63,492 nt of DNA from JAJPXC01 sp964562375 (lineage in GTDB: Bacteria; Bacteroidota; Bacteroidia; Bacteroidales; Muribaculaceae): the NCBI GenBank assembly GCA_964562375.1, contig CAZLSW010000009.1, positions 1-63,492 on the forward strand. The letters run 5' to 3'. Each line of letters starts with the position of its first letter. The first letter of the stretch is position 1. The position numbers were made by a program, and so were the translations under genes. This document shows positions 28,542 to 38,613 of the stretch, in pieces. The notes beneath the pieces were generated by a model. That model was not told the DNA's origin. It did no database searches and saw only the letters and a list, made by a program, of their open reading frames with translations.

Positions 28542-30359
28542 TTAGCGTACGACCTTGAAGGATTGGTTGCCTACGGTGATGATGTAAATACCCTTGGCCA
28601 GACCGGAGAGATCAACAGTGTTGGCGTTTACGGAAGCGTTGACTCGAGCACCGGCGATGTTCACCACTGCGATATTACCATTAGCGCCATCGATTGCGTA
28701 AAGGGCATTGCCCAGCGAACGAAGTGTAGCCTTGGAGGCTTTCTCAGCCACGATGTTCTTCACGCCATTGGTATTATGGGTAGCATAGGTGTCATAAGCG
28801 CCAGGAGCGGTGTCGCCAGCGTTGTTGATGTCGTCCTTGTTGTAGCGGGCGGCGCCGGTTTGGTCGACACTCAGGTCAATGTCATAGGGAAGGTAATAGA
28901 TGGCTTTCCAGTTGGTCACGCAGTCGTTAGGCTCGAAACCGTAGAGGGGGTAGCCACCAAGGGTGTAGGAGATGTTGCTAACGGGGACGATAGTCTTGGT
29001 GAAGCCACCGTTGTCCTGAGCCACAGCGCCAGCGAAGGCTGTGGCAGCTGATACGGGCTGGAAGTCGTTCTTGAGGTCGAGGGGGAAGTCCTTGTTGACG
29101 GTCTGGGCGTCGTCACCCTCACCTTCGGTAGTGCGCCAGAATGCCGAGCCGAGCAGCGAGCCGCCATAGGAGAGGAAGTCGGTGACGGGAGTGTCGTTGA
29201 AGGTGCCCTTGAGAATAATTGGAGCGGTAGCGGCCGTGCCTTGGTCGTTGGCATCAACAATGATGTTGTTTACCATGTGGAGCACGGGGTCGCAACCGAT
29301 TACCATCTGCGAGCCTACCCAGTCGCCCTCAGCCGTGCACTTGTTGCCGGTGATGGTGGTGTTGAGGATAGCCATGTGACGGATGTCGCCATCTTTTGAC
29401 GAGGGGCAGCTTACGCCACCGCCGTCGCTCTGGCATGAGTTGCCGGTGATGGTGGAGTTGACGATCCACATGTTACGTCCCGAGGAGAAGGCCACGCCGC
29501 CAGCGTACTTGCCAGTAACGGTGTTGTTGGCGATATAGCAGCGCTCGATCACCGTTTGGGCATAAGCCGTGGAACGGGTTGTGGAGCGCACGCCGCCACC
29601 GAGGGTAGCTGCCTGGTTGTCATAGATGTTGCAGTCAACAAGGTGAACAATACCACCGCGGTTGTGCACGGCGCCACACTTTGCGTCAGACACGTTACCG
29701 TAGAAGTTGCAATTCTTGATGATAGCCGAGCCCTGGGTGATGTGGAGAGCTCCCGAGGCGTCGTTGGATAGCTCGGGATAGTAAGCGCAGGTGAAGTCGA
29801 TACCAATCAACGTGCAGGCATGGGCCGTGGCGTAGGCTGCCCAGGCATCGTAGTCGGTTTTGGTGTCGATAGCCTCGCCATCGTTCTCCTCGCCGTCCTT
29901 CGAGAAGGCTTGGCGGATGGTGAGCAGCGTGGTGAGGTCGCCCTCATCGGCGATGCCATTCTCGTTCAAGTCGCCCGAGAAGATTGTGGGAGTAGCCGAG
30001 GGATATGTGGGCCACGTGGTCACGGGACCGGCGTTGCGGTCGCAGCCGCCCACGAAAGTGTAGCCGCGGTAGATACGCACGCGCTCATCGGCATCCGAGC
30101 CGGCCTCGGCGGCGGTAATCTGATTGTAGTAGGTACCTCCAGCGAGGAAGAACACGTCGCCGTGCTTGTACTTGCTCTCGTAGGTCTTTTTCTTGGCTGT
30201 CTGCTCGTTCTCGAAGATGTCGTACATGGTGATGGCGTTCTCCCACGACGAGCCGTCGTTGCCTGTGGCCTTGATGCCCGGAACAACGTAGTACTCGGCT
30301 GCCGATGCCACATAAGCGGCCAGGGTTGCAGCGCTAAGAAGTAAAATTCTTGCTTTCAT
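28542..30359 (-). CDS. Secreted parallel beta-helix protein
   Basis: 605 residues with a clear signal peptide (MKARILLLSAATLAAYVASA). Most of the protein is a right-handed beta-helix with repeats such as NCNFYGNVS, VDCNIYDNQAA and NTTITGNKC. A short loop, SGDLNENGIADEGDLTTLL, resembles a single dockerin-like or EF-hand calcium loop. The C-terminus (VVNIAGARVNASV ... GLAKGIYIITVG) is a typical T9SS type A-like sorting domain, so surface display or secretion is likely. It lies between the GH31 fusion and the EEP/beta-helix gene with short gaps. No catalytic motif was recognised, so carbohydrate binding or lyase activity remains open. Confidence 0.82.
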   Translation of the reverse strand: MKARILLLSAATLAAYVASAAEYYVVPGIKATGNDGSSWENAITMYDIFENEQTAKKKTYESKYKHGDVFFLAGGTYYNQITAAEAGSDADERVRIYRGYTFVGGCDRNAGPVTTWPTYPSATPTIFSGDLNENGIADEGDLTTLLTIRQAFSKDGEENDGEAIDTKTDYDAWAAYATAHACTLIGIDFTCAYYPELSNDASGALHITQGSAIIKNCNFYGNVSDAKCGAVHNRGGIVHLVDCNIYDNQAATLGGGVRSTTRSTAYAQTVIERCYIANNTVTGKYAGGVAFSSGRNMWIVNSTITGNSCQSDGGGVSCPSSKDGDIRHMAILNTTITGNKCTAEGDWVGSQMVIGCDPVLHMVNNIIVDANDQGTAATAPIILKGTFNDTPVTDFLSYGGSLLGSAFWRTTEGEGDDAQTVNKDFPLDLKNDFQPVSAATAFAGAVAQDNGGFTKTIVPVSNISYTLGGYPLYGFEPNDCVTNWKAIYYLPYDIDLSVDQTGAARYNKDDINNAGDTAPGAYDTYATHNTNGVKNIVAEKASKATLRSLGNALYAIDGANGNIAVVNIAGARVNASVNANTVDLSGLAKGIYIITVGNQSFKVVR

Positions 30360-30392
30360 TTGTCGTTGTGTTTTTAAATGGTGTATGAATAG

Positions 30393-33300
30393 TTATCTAT
30401 TTTGAATCCAATTGTTATAAAGGCCGTCGTAGCAGTCCTTCAACTCGTGAAACTCGCTAACCTCGGGGCCTTTGATCTCGTACATGAACGGACCGCGATA
30501 TCCGGCGCGATCGAGCGACTCAAGAATAGCGTCCCAATCGTTCTCGGAACGTCCCGGCAACATGTGGCACTCGGCATAGCCAGTGCCGTCGGCAATATGG
30601 ACGCTGCCGATACGACCGGCCATGGCGTCAATCATCCGCTCGGGGTACTTGATATGGTTGGTGTCGATCGCGGCAAGCACGTCGGCTGGCATGAGCGACA
30701 TTACCTTTATCATCTCCTCTACGGTGTAGCACAATGGGCGAGTAATCTCGTTCTTGCGCAGATGCTTGCGGCCGAGGATGTTCTCGATAACGATGGTGGC
30801 GCCGATGGCCTGCACATCGGGGTTGAGGTTGGTGATGGTCTTGACAAGCTGGTTGATGTAGACGTCGCGCTTGTGGGTGCCCAGGCGCCACGAGGGGTGG
30901 AAGAGGATAATCTCTGGCTCGAGCACGCTTACCACGTCGATAAATTGGCGGTAACTCTCCTCGGCGGCCGAGCGTATCTCCTCATCAGCCTTGGATGGGT
31001 CGAGGTTGGTGTCGTAGGGCATGTGGATCGACCAGATGTTGACCCCGGCCGAGTCGGCGCGCGCCTTGATCTTCCGGAAACGTTCTTTCAGTTCAGGCAG
31101 TGGTATAGGGTTGTCGCCGTTGACAAGATTGGTAAGCGACACCTCGATATGATCCACTCCCTCGGCTTTGGCCTTGGCAAGGTTCTCGTAGGTGAGACCG
31201 TTGATGCCTCCAAACACGCTCAGCGTTGTGCCTACCTGCAATTTCTCGGGCTTAGGCTCGGGAAGAACGTCGAAAGTGACGATGGTAGATTTTCTTATCG
31301 AGCGTTTGGGTATTTTGACATATCGGCGGGTGCCCTCGGTCACTACCTTTGCACTACGACCGTCAACCTTGACATTTTGGATACCACCCTCAAATCCGCA
31401 TAGCTCAAGTAGGTAGCCTCGCTTGTCGAGCTGTCCCGTATAGGTGCCTTGCGTGGGATCAACAGTTACTGTGACACGATCACCCTTACGGTCGTAACGC
31501 AGATTGGTGGTCGCGTAGCGTCCCTGCTCGTATTCAAGCGTTTCGCCATCATCCTCGTATAGGGAGAACGAGGTGGAGGCGTCGCCGCGGGAGGGATAAA
31601 CGCGCATCACCAACGTACCGAGATCCGCCGATGCCGGATGCGCGCTCCAAGGTTGCATCGGGAGAACGTAGCCGCCGCGCACAAACACGGGATATGTATA
31701 GATATCCTTGCTGATCGTGCGCACGGTGCCCCCGGCATGTCGCTGGTCGGTGAAGAAATCCCACCATAGGTCGCCGTCGGGAAACCACACCTCGGTCGTG
31801 GCGGTGAATTTCTCGCCAGTGCCTTTCTTGGTGATGGGAGCTGCCAAGATCAGGTCGCCCAGCATGAATTGCCCGTAGCGATTGTAGGCCATCGAATCAG
31901 TAGGATGGTCGACAAACATGCAACGGTTCATGGGCAACATCGTGTCGTGCACCTGGCGCACGCAGGAGTAGACGTAAGGGAGAATCTGCGAGCGGAAACC
32001 ATAAGCTGTGCGCATGGCCTCGGTGGCTTGATCGCCCCATAGCCAGGGACGTCGATCGAGCTGGGGGCCGCGAGCGGCATGGACTCGCAGGGCTGCGCTG
32101 AGCGACCCGAATTGGGTCCAGCGTACAAGCAGCTCCGGGTCGGTGCCTCCGTGGAAACCACCGATGTCGTGTGCCCAGTAGTAGCAGCCTCCGTTACCCG
32201 AGGTCTGGGAGAGTTTCACTTCCAAGGCGAGTACGTCCCAATTGGCTGTCGCGTCGCCCGAAAAGTTGATAGGATAGCGATGGTCGCCCCACCCTCCCCA
32301 ACGGGAGTAACCGGCACCGCGCTTGCCGTGCTGGGTGGTTTCCTCGTAGTTAAGGCGGTTGAGCCATTTCAGATGGTTCATCTGAGAGCCGCGCACGCGT
32401 GGGTACAGGTAATCTTGCTGCCAGTCTACCCAGTAGAAGTCAACACCTATCCGGTTGTTGTACTCACGGGAATATTTGAGGAAGTTTTCCATGTACTTGC
32501 GGTCGCCGGCATCGAATATGAGGGCTTTGCCCGAAGTGGGGTCCTCCCCCATTGCGCGCATGAAGTCGGCGTAGCACTCCTCATGCGGTCGGATTCCGTC
32601 GTGAGGATGCTCGTTGACGCACACGCGGATGCTGTCTTGGCGTAGACGCTTAATCAGGCCTTCGGGGTCGGGTATCAGGTCACGATTCCACGTGAAACCT
32701 GTCCAACCGCGGGTGAAATTATGGCCCGCACCCACCTCGGCTTGCTCCTGAGTATGCCAGTCCATGTCCATCGACAGGATATCCAAGGGGAAACCTTGCG
32801 CGCGGTAGCCCTCAACGAGTTCATTGACATAGTTGTCATCATAAGGGTACCAACGCGAGTACCACACGCCATGCAGCGCTTTGCGGGTCATGGGCGACTT
32901 GCCCGAAATCACTCCAAGATCGCGGAACGGGGCGTGGAAGTCATCGCCGTAGACGAAGCAATATTGGTCTTGCACCGACGTGCGTTTGCGGGGCTGAAAC
33001 CATCCGTCAACCATCAAGTCGTTGCCGGTGTCGCTGATGAAAAACCAGCCGTCCTCGCTCAGCAATCCGTCGTCCAAGGGTACGTCGCCATGCACGTTAT
33101 CCAATGTGGCGATAGAGCCGCCAAGGTTGAGGTTGCGCTTCTTGGAGTGGAGGTTGCGCCCGGTGGCCTTGGCCTCCTTCCCCCAGCGGGTGAAGTAAAC
33201 GGTGGTGTTGATTTGGCCGAACGGCGCGTCATCATCGCTCACCACCAACCGCAAGGCCGGCGTTTTGATCTCCACGTTCTTGGTGCCCGGAATGGGTGTG

Positions 33301-33521
33301 ACGGTGAATTGGTCAGGGGAGAGCAACGAGTCGCGACACCAGGCGAACATGGTGGGCTCGTCGACAAACTCCCCGTTCTCGGCATACTCCAAACGATAGA
33401 GCGTGGGGGTAATCAACGTTACGCGCTTGTTGCCGAGCACAATGGGGTTGTCGGCGGCGACGGTCACCTCGGTCGTCGCACCGACAAGAAGTATTAAAGA
33501 TATGAGACTATTACGCATCAT
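30393..33521 (-). CDS. GH31 glycosidase fused to a sugar isomerase/epimerase-like TIM barrel
   Basis: 1042 residues with a signal peptide (about 1-22). Residues about 25-730 are glycoside hydrolase family 31: HGVWYSRWYPYDD, LDILSMDMDWH, VDFYWVDWQQDY (candidate nucleophile Asp), INFSGDATANWDVL (candidate acid/base Asp) and YYWAHDIGGFHGGTDPEL, followed by a DUF5110-like beta domain. Residues about 755-1042 are an AP-endonuclease-2 or xylose-isomerase-like barrel with metal-ligand positions in IVIENILG, AIDTNHIKY and FMYEIKGPE. GH31 covers alpha-glucosidases, alpha-xylosidases and others, and specificity is not resolved. The fusion is unusual: an exported epimerase-like domain linked to a glycosidase. 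It follows SusD by nine bases and is probably co-transcribed. Confidence 0.88.
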   Translation of the reverse strand: MMRNSLISLILLVGATTEVTVAADNPIVLGNKRVTLITPTLYRLEYAENGEFVDEPTMFAWCRDSLLSPDQFTVTPIPGTKNVEIKTPALRLVVSDDDAPFGQINTTVYFTRWGKEAKATGRNLHSKKRNLNLGGSIATLDNVHGDVPLDDGLLSEDGWFFISDTGNDLMVDGWFQPRKRTSVQDQYCFVYGDDFHAPFRDLGVISGKSPMTRKALHGVWYSRWYPYDDNYVNELVEGYRAQGFPLDILSMDMDWHTQEQAEVGAGHNFTRGWTGFTWNRDLIPDPEGLIKRLRQDSIRVCVNEHPHDGIRPHEECYADFMRAMGEDPTSGKALIFDAGDRKYMENFLKYSREYNNRIGVDFYWVDWQQDYLYPRVRGSQMNHLKWLNRLNYEETTQHGKRGAGYSRWGGWGDHRYPINFSGDATANWDVLALEVKLSQTSGNGGCYYWAHDIGGFHGGTDPELLVRWTQFGSLSAALRVHAARGPQLDRRPWLWGDQATEAMRTAYGFRSQILPYVYSCVRQVHDTMLPMNRCMFVDHPTDSMAYNRYGQFMLGDLILAAPITKKGTGEKFTATTEVWFPDGDLWWDFFTDQRHAGGTVRTISKDIYTYPVFVRGGYVLPMQPWSAHPASADLGTLVMRVYPSRGDASTSFSLYEDDGETLEYEQGRYATTNLRYDRKGDRVTVTVDPTQGTYTGQLDKRGYLLELCGFEGGIQNVKVDGRSAKVVTEGTRRYVKIPKRSIRKSTIVTFDVLPEPKPEKLQVGTTLSVFGGINGLTYENLAKAKAEGVDHIEVSLTNLVNGDNPIPLPELKERFRKIKARADSAGVNIWSIHMPYDTNLDPSKADEEIRSAAEESYRQFIDVVSVLEPEIILFHPSWRLGTHKRDVYINQLVKTITNLNPDVQAIGATIVIENILGRKHLRKNEITRPLCYTVEEMIKVMSLMPADVLAAIDTNHIKYPERMIDAMAGRIGSVHIADGTGYAECHMLPGRSENDWDAILESLDRAGYRGPFMYEIKGPEVSEFHELKDCYDGLYNNWIQNR

Positions 33522-33530
33522 GTGGGAGTG

Positions 33531-35294
33531 TTAAAATGACAGGCCGTCGTCCCAGCCTGGGTTTTGGGTGAGAATGCCGCCGGTAAGGGTGCGGTCGTTG
33601 ATGGGTATCGGGTAGAGATAGTCGCGGTCCTCGTTGAAGGAGCGAAGCAACCCCGAGTGGGCCCAAATATACCCGTGGTCTTCATCCGAGAGGATAATCT
33701 CCTCGCCGATCTTGTAGGGGGTGCAACCGGGAGCCACGATACGACGGTCAATGTAGATGCAGAAGTCGATGGTGCCGTCACCGTCCATGTCGTATTTACC
33801 CGCGCCGTCCATATAAGGACCGTAGAAGGGTTTCTCGTAAAGGTTGCCCTCGCGCCAGCGCACGAGGTCCTGGAACCTTTGTCCCTCGGCCACCATCTCG
33901 ATACCACGCTCGCGGCGTATCTCCAGGATGACGCCTTTGTAGGTGCCGGTGACGTTCTTGTAGCCGTAGTTCTCCGACACCATAAAGGGATCGATGTTGG
34001 CGTTGGCGTAGGCGAGGTTGAGGTGAGGCATACCGACGCGGTCGCGCAGCAGGTTAATGCTGCAATCGAGGTCATCCTGCGTCAACGTGCCAAGCTCAGC
34101 CTTTGCCTCGGCGTAGATCAAGTAGATTTCGGCAAGACGGATAATCGGCATATCGGTGGTGGATTTCTGGTAGGAAGGACCCGAGATGAATTTCAACATC
34201 GGGTAGCCGGTGACGGTGTTGGTGAAGTTGAACGTGGCGGCGTTGCCGTCGGCGTAGGTGGAGCCTTGGGTTACGACCGTTTGTGCCAAGCGAGGGTCGC
34301 GATTTTTGCATTCGTCGGTGAACGACATCGTTTCCCAGCCCTCTTGCGAGGAGAAGAACGAGCCGTCCTTCATAAGGTAAGAGCCCACCAACGCTTTGGT
34401 CAACCCGGCGCGACCCGAGCCGGAGGAGAGCGCGTATTGATCCACCGAGTGGGCGTAGTTGCCACCAAAGCAACGGGCGAAAATCACCTCGGAGGTTTGG
34501 GCCGACTGCGACGTGAACAAGTCGTAATAGGGTTGCGAGCCTGTGGTATAGAGCTTGTACTTGCCGCTGGTGATAATCTCATTGGCGGCCTCGGCGGCAG
34601 TGCGAAGCAGGTCTTCCCAAGGGAGATTATTGGGATTGAAGGTGTGGCCTGCGTGGTACTTGCGGAACGTGCCCTCATGCAAGCATGCGCGGGCTTTCAA
34701 GGCGCGAGCTGTCGACTTGCACAGCTTGTAGACGCTGGCCGTCTCGGGGAGCAACTCGATGGCGCGGTCGCAATCGGCGATGATAAAGTTGATCACGTCA
34801 TCGCGCGAGTCGCGGGGACGGTTGAGCTGCGTGTAGTCGTCCGAGTCGATGGTCTCCTCATAGATGGGCACCTCGCCAAACTGTTGCAACTTCTTGAAGT
34901 AGAACCAAGCGCGCCAGAAGTAAGCGGTGCCGTCGTAGAGGGCTCGCGCGCTCTCGTCGGAGCAGCGGTTGCAATTCTCCAAGTAGTAGTTGATATGACG
35001 CAGGCTACCCCACGACCATCCACCACCCGAGGCGGGGACAGTGCGGGTGAGGCCCACTAATACCGAGGGCTGGCTGAGATTGTCGACAATCAGATTGGAC
35101 GCCTCGTCGTAAAGGTCGTCGGCATCTGGCATAAGCGTGTAGAATTGGTTGGTGTACAGCTCCAATTCCTCAGCGTTCTCGAAATAGGTGTCGGGGCTGA
35201 TGGAATCCTGAGGCACCTCGTCCAAGTCGCACGATGCGAGGCTCATGGCCGTCATTGCGGCCATTGCCATAATGTATTTGTTTTTGAATAACAT
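33531..35294 (-). CDS. SusD/RagB-family glycan-binding lipoprotein
   Basis: Outer-membrane lipoprotein acting as the lid of a SusC transporter and binding the glycan. 587 residues. The N-terminus has a lipobox ending at Cys 22 (MSLASCDLDEVPQD). The SusD-like N-terminal repeat region (SPDTYFENAEELELYTNQFY) and the TPR-like helices are typical, and the C-terminal region has RRERGIEMVAEGQRFQDLVRW, a hallmark of the family. It begins 13 bases after the SusC stop and precedes the GH31 fusion. Ligand unknown; GH31 and GH97 neighbours suggest an alpha-linked glycan. Confidence 0.95.
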   Translation of the reverse strand: MLFKNKYIMAMAAMTAMSLASCDLDEVPQDSISPDTYFENAEELELYTNQFYTLMPDADDLYDEASNLIVDNLSQPSVLVGLTRTVPASGGGWSWGSLRHINYYLENCNRCSDESARALYDGTAYFWRAWFYFKKLQQFGEVPIYEETIDSDDYTQLNRPRDSRDDVINFIIADCDRAIELLPETASVYKLCKSTARALKARACLHEGTFRKYHAGHTFNPNNLPWEDLLRTAAEAANEIITSGKYKLYTTGSQPYYDLFTSQSAQTSEVIFARCFGGNYAHSVDQYALSSGSGRAGLTKALVGSYLMKDGSFFSSQEGWETMSFTDECKNRDPRLAQTVVTQGSTYADGNAATFNFTNTVTGYPMLKFISGPSYQKSTTDMPIIRLAEIYLIYAEAKAELGTLTQDDLDCSINLLRDRVGMPHLNLAYANANIDPFMVSENYGYKNVTGTYKGVILEIRRERGIEMVAEGQRFQDLVRWREGNLYEKPFYGPYMDGAGKYDMDGDGTIDFCIYIDRRIVAPGCTPYKIGEEIILSDEDHGYIWAHSGLLRSFNEDRDYLYPIPINDRTLTGGILTQNPGWDDGLSF

Positions 35295-35307
35295 GGTAGT
35301 CTGTGAA

Positions 35308-38300
35308 TTAGAAGGTTACATCAAGACCAAAAGTGAACACCTTGGAGAAGGAGTAAACCTCACCCGAGTTGTCGGAGTAGGATACAGTCGATACTGCGGC
35401 CTCGGGGTCGATGGTGACGCAATGTTTCTTCAAGGGCGACCAGTAAGCGAGGTTCTCACCCGAGAAGTAGACGCGGATTGTCTGGGCATACTTTTTGAGC
35501 CACGGGAGGGTGTAGCCTACGGTCAGGTTCTTCAAGCGCAGGTAGGCCACCGATTGCAAGTAGCGGTCGTTGTAAGCTGTAAGTGTGCGGTCTTGCGGGT
35601 TGGGAGAGGCGCTAGTGTTGGCCTCGTAGCCGCGCGGGAAGGGGAAATAACCGTTGGGGTTGTCCTCGCTCCATATCTGGTTGACGAGAGTCTTGCTCAA
35701 GAAGGAGTTGTTGGGACGGCAATAGGGACCCCAGAAGAGGTTGGCGGTGCCGTCGCCGGGATACCAGTCGCGCTTGCCCACGCCTTGGAAGAGGATGGAG
35801 AAGTCGATGCCGTTCCAGGTGAGGTCGAGGCCAAAGGTGTAGGAGTAGCGCGGCAGGGAGTTGCCGATCACCACGCGGTCGCCGGGATTGTCGACGGTGT
35901 TCTCGCCTCGGTCGAGCTTGCCGTTACCGTTAAGGTCGAGGAATTTCAGGTCGCCGGCGTGGAGGCCCTGGCGGGTGCCGGTGGCGTCGATACGCTTGGT
36001 GACGAGCGAGCAGTCAACCGCTTCGGCGTAGGCTGCTGCCTCCTCGTCGCTTTGGAAGAGACCGTCGGTGCGGTAGCCCCAAATCTCGCCGAGGGTTTCG
36101 CCCACGTAATGCTCACCAATCAAGCGGGTATCGTTGTCAAATCGGGTGACGACCGTCTTGTAGTCGCCCAACGATCCGTGCACGTTGTAGAGCAACGGAC
36201 GACCAGCCAAGGGCAATTGGTCGCGCCAGGAAAGTTGTAGCTCCCAACCGTTGGTGCGCATATCAGCGGCGTTGGTCTTGGGCTCGTTGGCGCCGTAGAC
36301 GCTGGGGAGCGAGGCTCCAGCCATCATCATGTTGGTAGTGCGGCGGATGTAGTAATCGCCGTTGAATTGCAAGCGGGAGTTGAAGAACGACAGATCAAGA
36401 CCCCAATCGTAGGTCGTTACGCGTTCCCAAGTGAGGTCGGAGGCCACGGGGTCGTCCTCGCGGGCGTAAGCCAAGGAGTTGGTGCCGTCGAAGGTGTAGG
36501 AGTCGTTGGTCTTGGAGGTGTTGATCGTCTGCACAAAAAGGTAATCCGATACCTGCTGGTTGCCCAATGAGCCGATCGAGAAGCGTATCTTGGCGTCGGT
36601 CCACCAGCTACGCAGGGGTTCCCAGAATTTCTCCTGGCTGATACGCCAGCCGGCCGAACCCGAAGGGAAGAAGCCCCAGCGGTTTTTGCTCCAGAAGCGT
36701 GAGGTGCCGTCGGCGCGACCTGATGCCTCCAAGAGGTATTTGCCAGCGTAGTCGTAATTCAAGCGGCCGAAGAAGCCGAGGGTCTGATACTTGGATTTAC
36801 CGCCGGTTACCTCGTAGGTGGGGCCTGTAGCAAGGTTGAAGTCGTTGAGATCCTCCGAGAGGTTGCCGTCGACCGTGACGGTGTTGCGGTGGTACCAGCG
36901 AGTGTCGTATTGCATACCGGCCATAGCCGTGAAGTTGTGCTTTTGGTTCCAGGTGTGGTGGAAGTCGGCGTAAGCCTCGAAGGTGTGCTTATAGTTGTGG
37001 TTGTTGTACTCCGAAAGCTCGTTGCGGAACATCGAGGTGGTTTCCCACACGATCACGCCCTCGGTGTTGGAGTAAGGAGCGTTGGAGTAGCGATATTGTG
37101 CGAAATTCTGCAAGAACTTGTAGGCATGGTTGAGATGCAGGGCCACGCCTTTACCGAAGTCGATGTCGAGGCCATTCTTCACGGTCACCTCGTTGATCGA
37201 CTCATGGTTGTGGTTCTTGCCGTAGGTTAGCACAAGGTTCATGTTGTTACCAACCGATGTTGATTGGTTGGTGAGGTTGGTCTTATGCACGATGGTGCCG
37301 TCGGGGTTGGTGGGGACGAACACGGGCGAGCAACCCTGGGTGATCTTCTCAAACACCAATTGCTGGTTCTTGGCTCCCGGCCATTTCATCTTGCTGTAGA
37401 AGTAGCCGATGTTGGAGCGGAAGGTGACGTGGCGCGAGAGCTTGATGTCGATCTTGGAACGGATGGAGTAGCTGTCGTAGGGGTCGTTCTGAAGGTTCAT
37501 CACGCCTTGCGTGCCGTAGTAACGGCCCGAGATGTAATATTTCACGTTGTCGTTGCCGCCGCGGATGCTCACGTTGTGCTCCTGCTGGAAACGATTCTTC
37601 TTATAGAAGTAGTTGTACCAGTCGAAGTTGCCGTAGTAGCGATAGGTGCCGTCCTCGGCCACTGTTACCCAGGGGCGATCGGGGTTCTCGGTTTTGTCGT
37701 TACGACGGGCGTACAGCTCGGCGTAGTCGTCGTCGGTGTACTTGAAATACTTGTTACCCTGCTGACCGTTGGAGTAGTAGAAGAACTGGTCGGTGATGGT
37801 AGCCCAGTCGTAGCCGCAGGTGATGAAGTCGTTCTTGGTGGTGTTCTGCGCCCAGCCCACGCGGCCGTTGTAGCTCACCTTCACCTTGGAGTCGGTACCC
37901 GACTTGGTGGTAACCAATACCACGCCTGCCGAAGCCTTGGCACCGTAAACGGCAGCCGCCGAAGCGTCCTTAAGCACCGATACCGATTCGATATCGTTGG
38001 GGTTCAAACGGTTCAAGGCCATCTCCACGCCATCCACGAGGATAAGGGGCGACGAGGAGTTGAGAGACGAGGCACCGCGGATGTCGATTTGATAACCCGA
38101 GTCGGCACGACCCGAGTTGATGCCGATATTCAGCGAGGGATCCAAGCCCTGGAGGGCCTGGGCGGCTGAAACAACCGGTCGGCCGTTGATCTCTTCGGCA
38201 CCGATCACGCCCACGGCGCCTGTGAGATTGATCTTCTTTTGCTGACCGAAGCCCACAACGACCACCTCGTTAAGCATCTTGGCTTTGTCCTCCAAGGCCA

Positions 38301-38613
38301 CGTCGTAAGTGGAGCCGGAGCCTACCTTTACGGTCTTGGTCTTGCATCCCACGTAGGAGAATGAGAGGGTTTGGCCAGGTTCTGCCGCAATGGTGTAATT
38401 GCCGTCGATGTCGGTGGCCACAGCCTCTTTGGTGTCGGTGTTAAGCACGGTGACACCGATTAGCGGCTCCTTGTCGGAGGTGTTGATCACCTGGCCATGA
38501 ATCTCCCTGGTTTGCGCCGCCGCGCTAAATGGGAGCAGAAGCGCCAACAGCATCACCAGCCGCATGGCTATGCGCCGTAAGGCCGCTGGTAGGTTTAATG
38601 GTTTTAGGTTCAT
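35308..38613 (-). CDS. SusC/RagA TonB-linked outer-membrane glycan transporter
   Basis: TonB-dependent beta-barrel importing oligosaccharides with SusD. 1101 residues from the chosen start MNLKPLNLPAALRRIAM, which gives a proper signal peptide (LVMLLALLLPFSAAAQ). Then comes a carboxypeptidase-D-like N-terminal extension (REIHGQVINTSDKEPLIGVTV), the plug domain with the SusC signature around LNEVVVVGFGQQKK and VLKDASAAAVYGAKA, and the barrel ending in the terminal aromatic FGLDVTF. The frame stays open upstream to 38793, adding 60 residues that look like a cytoplasmic anti-sigma N-terminus (see separate entry). SusD follows immediately. Confidence 0.95.
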   Translation of the reverse strand: MNLKPLNLPAALRRIAMRLVMLLALLLPFSAAAQTREIHGQVINTSDKEPLIGVTVLNTDTKEAVATDIDGNYTIAAEPGQTLSFSYVGCKTKTVKVGSGSTYDVALEDKAKMLNEVVVVGFGQQKKINLTGAVGVIGAEEINGRPVVSAAQALQGLDPSLNIGINSGRADSGYQIDIRGASSLNSSSPLILVDGVEMALNRLNPNDIESVSVLKDASAAAVYGAKASAGVVLVTTKSGTDSKVKVSYNGRVGWAQNTTKNDFITCGYDWATITDQFFYYSNGQQGNKYFKYTDDDYAELYARRNDKTENPDRPWVTVAEDGTYRYYGNFDWYNYFYKKNRFQQEHNVSIRGGNDNVKYYISGRYYGTQGVMNLQNDPYDSYSIRSKIDIKLSRHVTFRSNIGYFYSKMKWPGAKNQQLVFEKITQGCSPVFVPTNPDGTIVHKTNLTNQSTSVGNNMNLVLTYGKNHNHESINEVTVKNGLDIDFGKGVALHLNHAYKFLQNFAQYRYSNAPYSNTEGVIVWETTSMFRNELSEYNNHNYKHTFEAYADFHHTWNQKHNFTAMAGMQYDTRWYHRNTVTVDGNLSEDLNDFNLATGPTYEVTGGKSKYQTLGFFGRLNYDYAGKYLLEASGRADGTSRFWSKNRWGFFPSGSAGWRISQEKFWEPLRSWWTDAKIRFSIGSLGNQQVSDYLFVQTINTSKTNDSYTFDGTNSLAYAREDDPVASDLTWERVTTYDWGLDLSFFNSRLQFNGDYYIRRTTNMMMAGASLPSVYGANEPKTNAADMRTNGWELQLSWRDQLPLAGRPLLYNVHGSLGDYKTVVTRFDNDTRLIGEHYVGETLGEIWGYRTDGLFQSDEEAAAYAEAVDCSLVTKRIDATGTRQGLHAGDLKFLDLNGNGKLDRGENTVDNPGDRVVIGNSLPRYSYTFGLDLTWNGIDFSILFQGVGKRDWYPGDGTANLFWGPYCRPNNSFLSKTLVNQIWSEDNPNGYFPFPRGYEANTSASPNPQDRTLTAYNDRYLQSVAYLRLKNLTVGYTLPWLKKYAQTIRVYFSGENLAYWSPLKKHCVTIDPEAAVSTVSYSDNSGEVYSFSKVFTFGLDVTF

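Noticed and set aside
33564..35060. 498-codon open frame on the plus strand opposite susD
   Set aside because: It is antisense to a clear SusD gene and low in recognisable features; GC-rich codon use keeps the opposite frame open. The same applies to long antisense frames at 77-1240, 30402-31403, 35245-36240 and 37264-38169.
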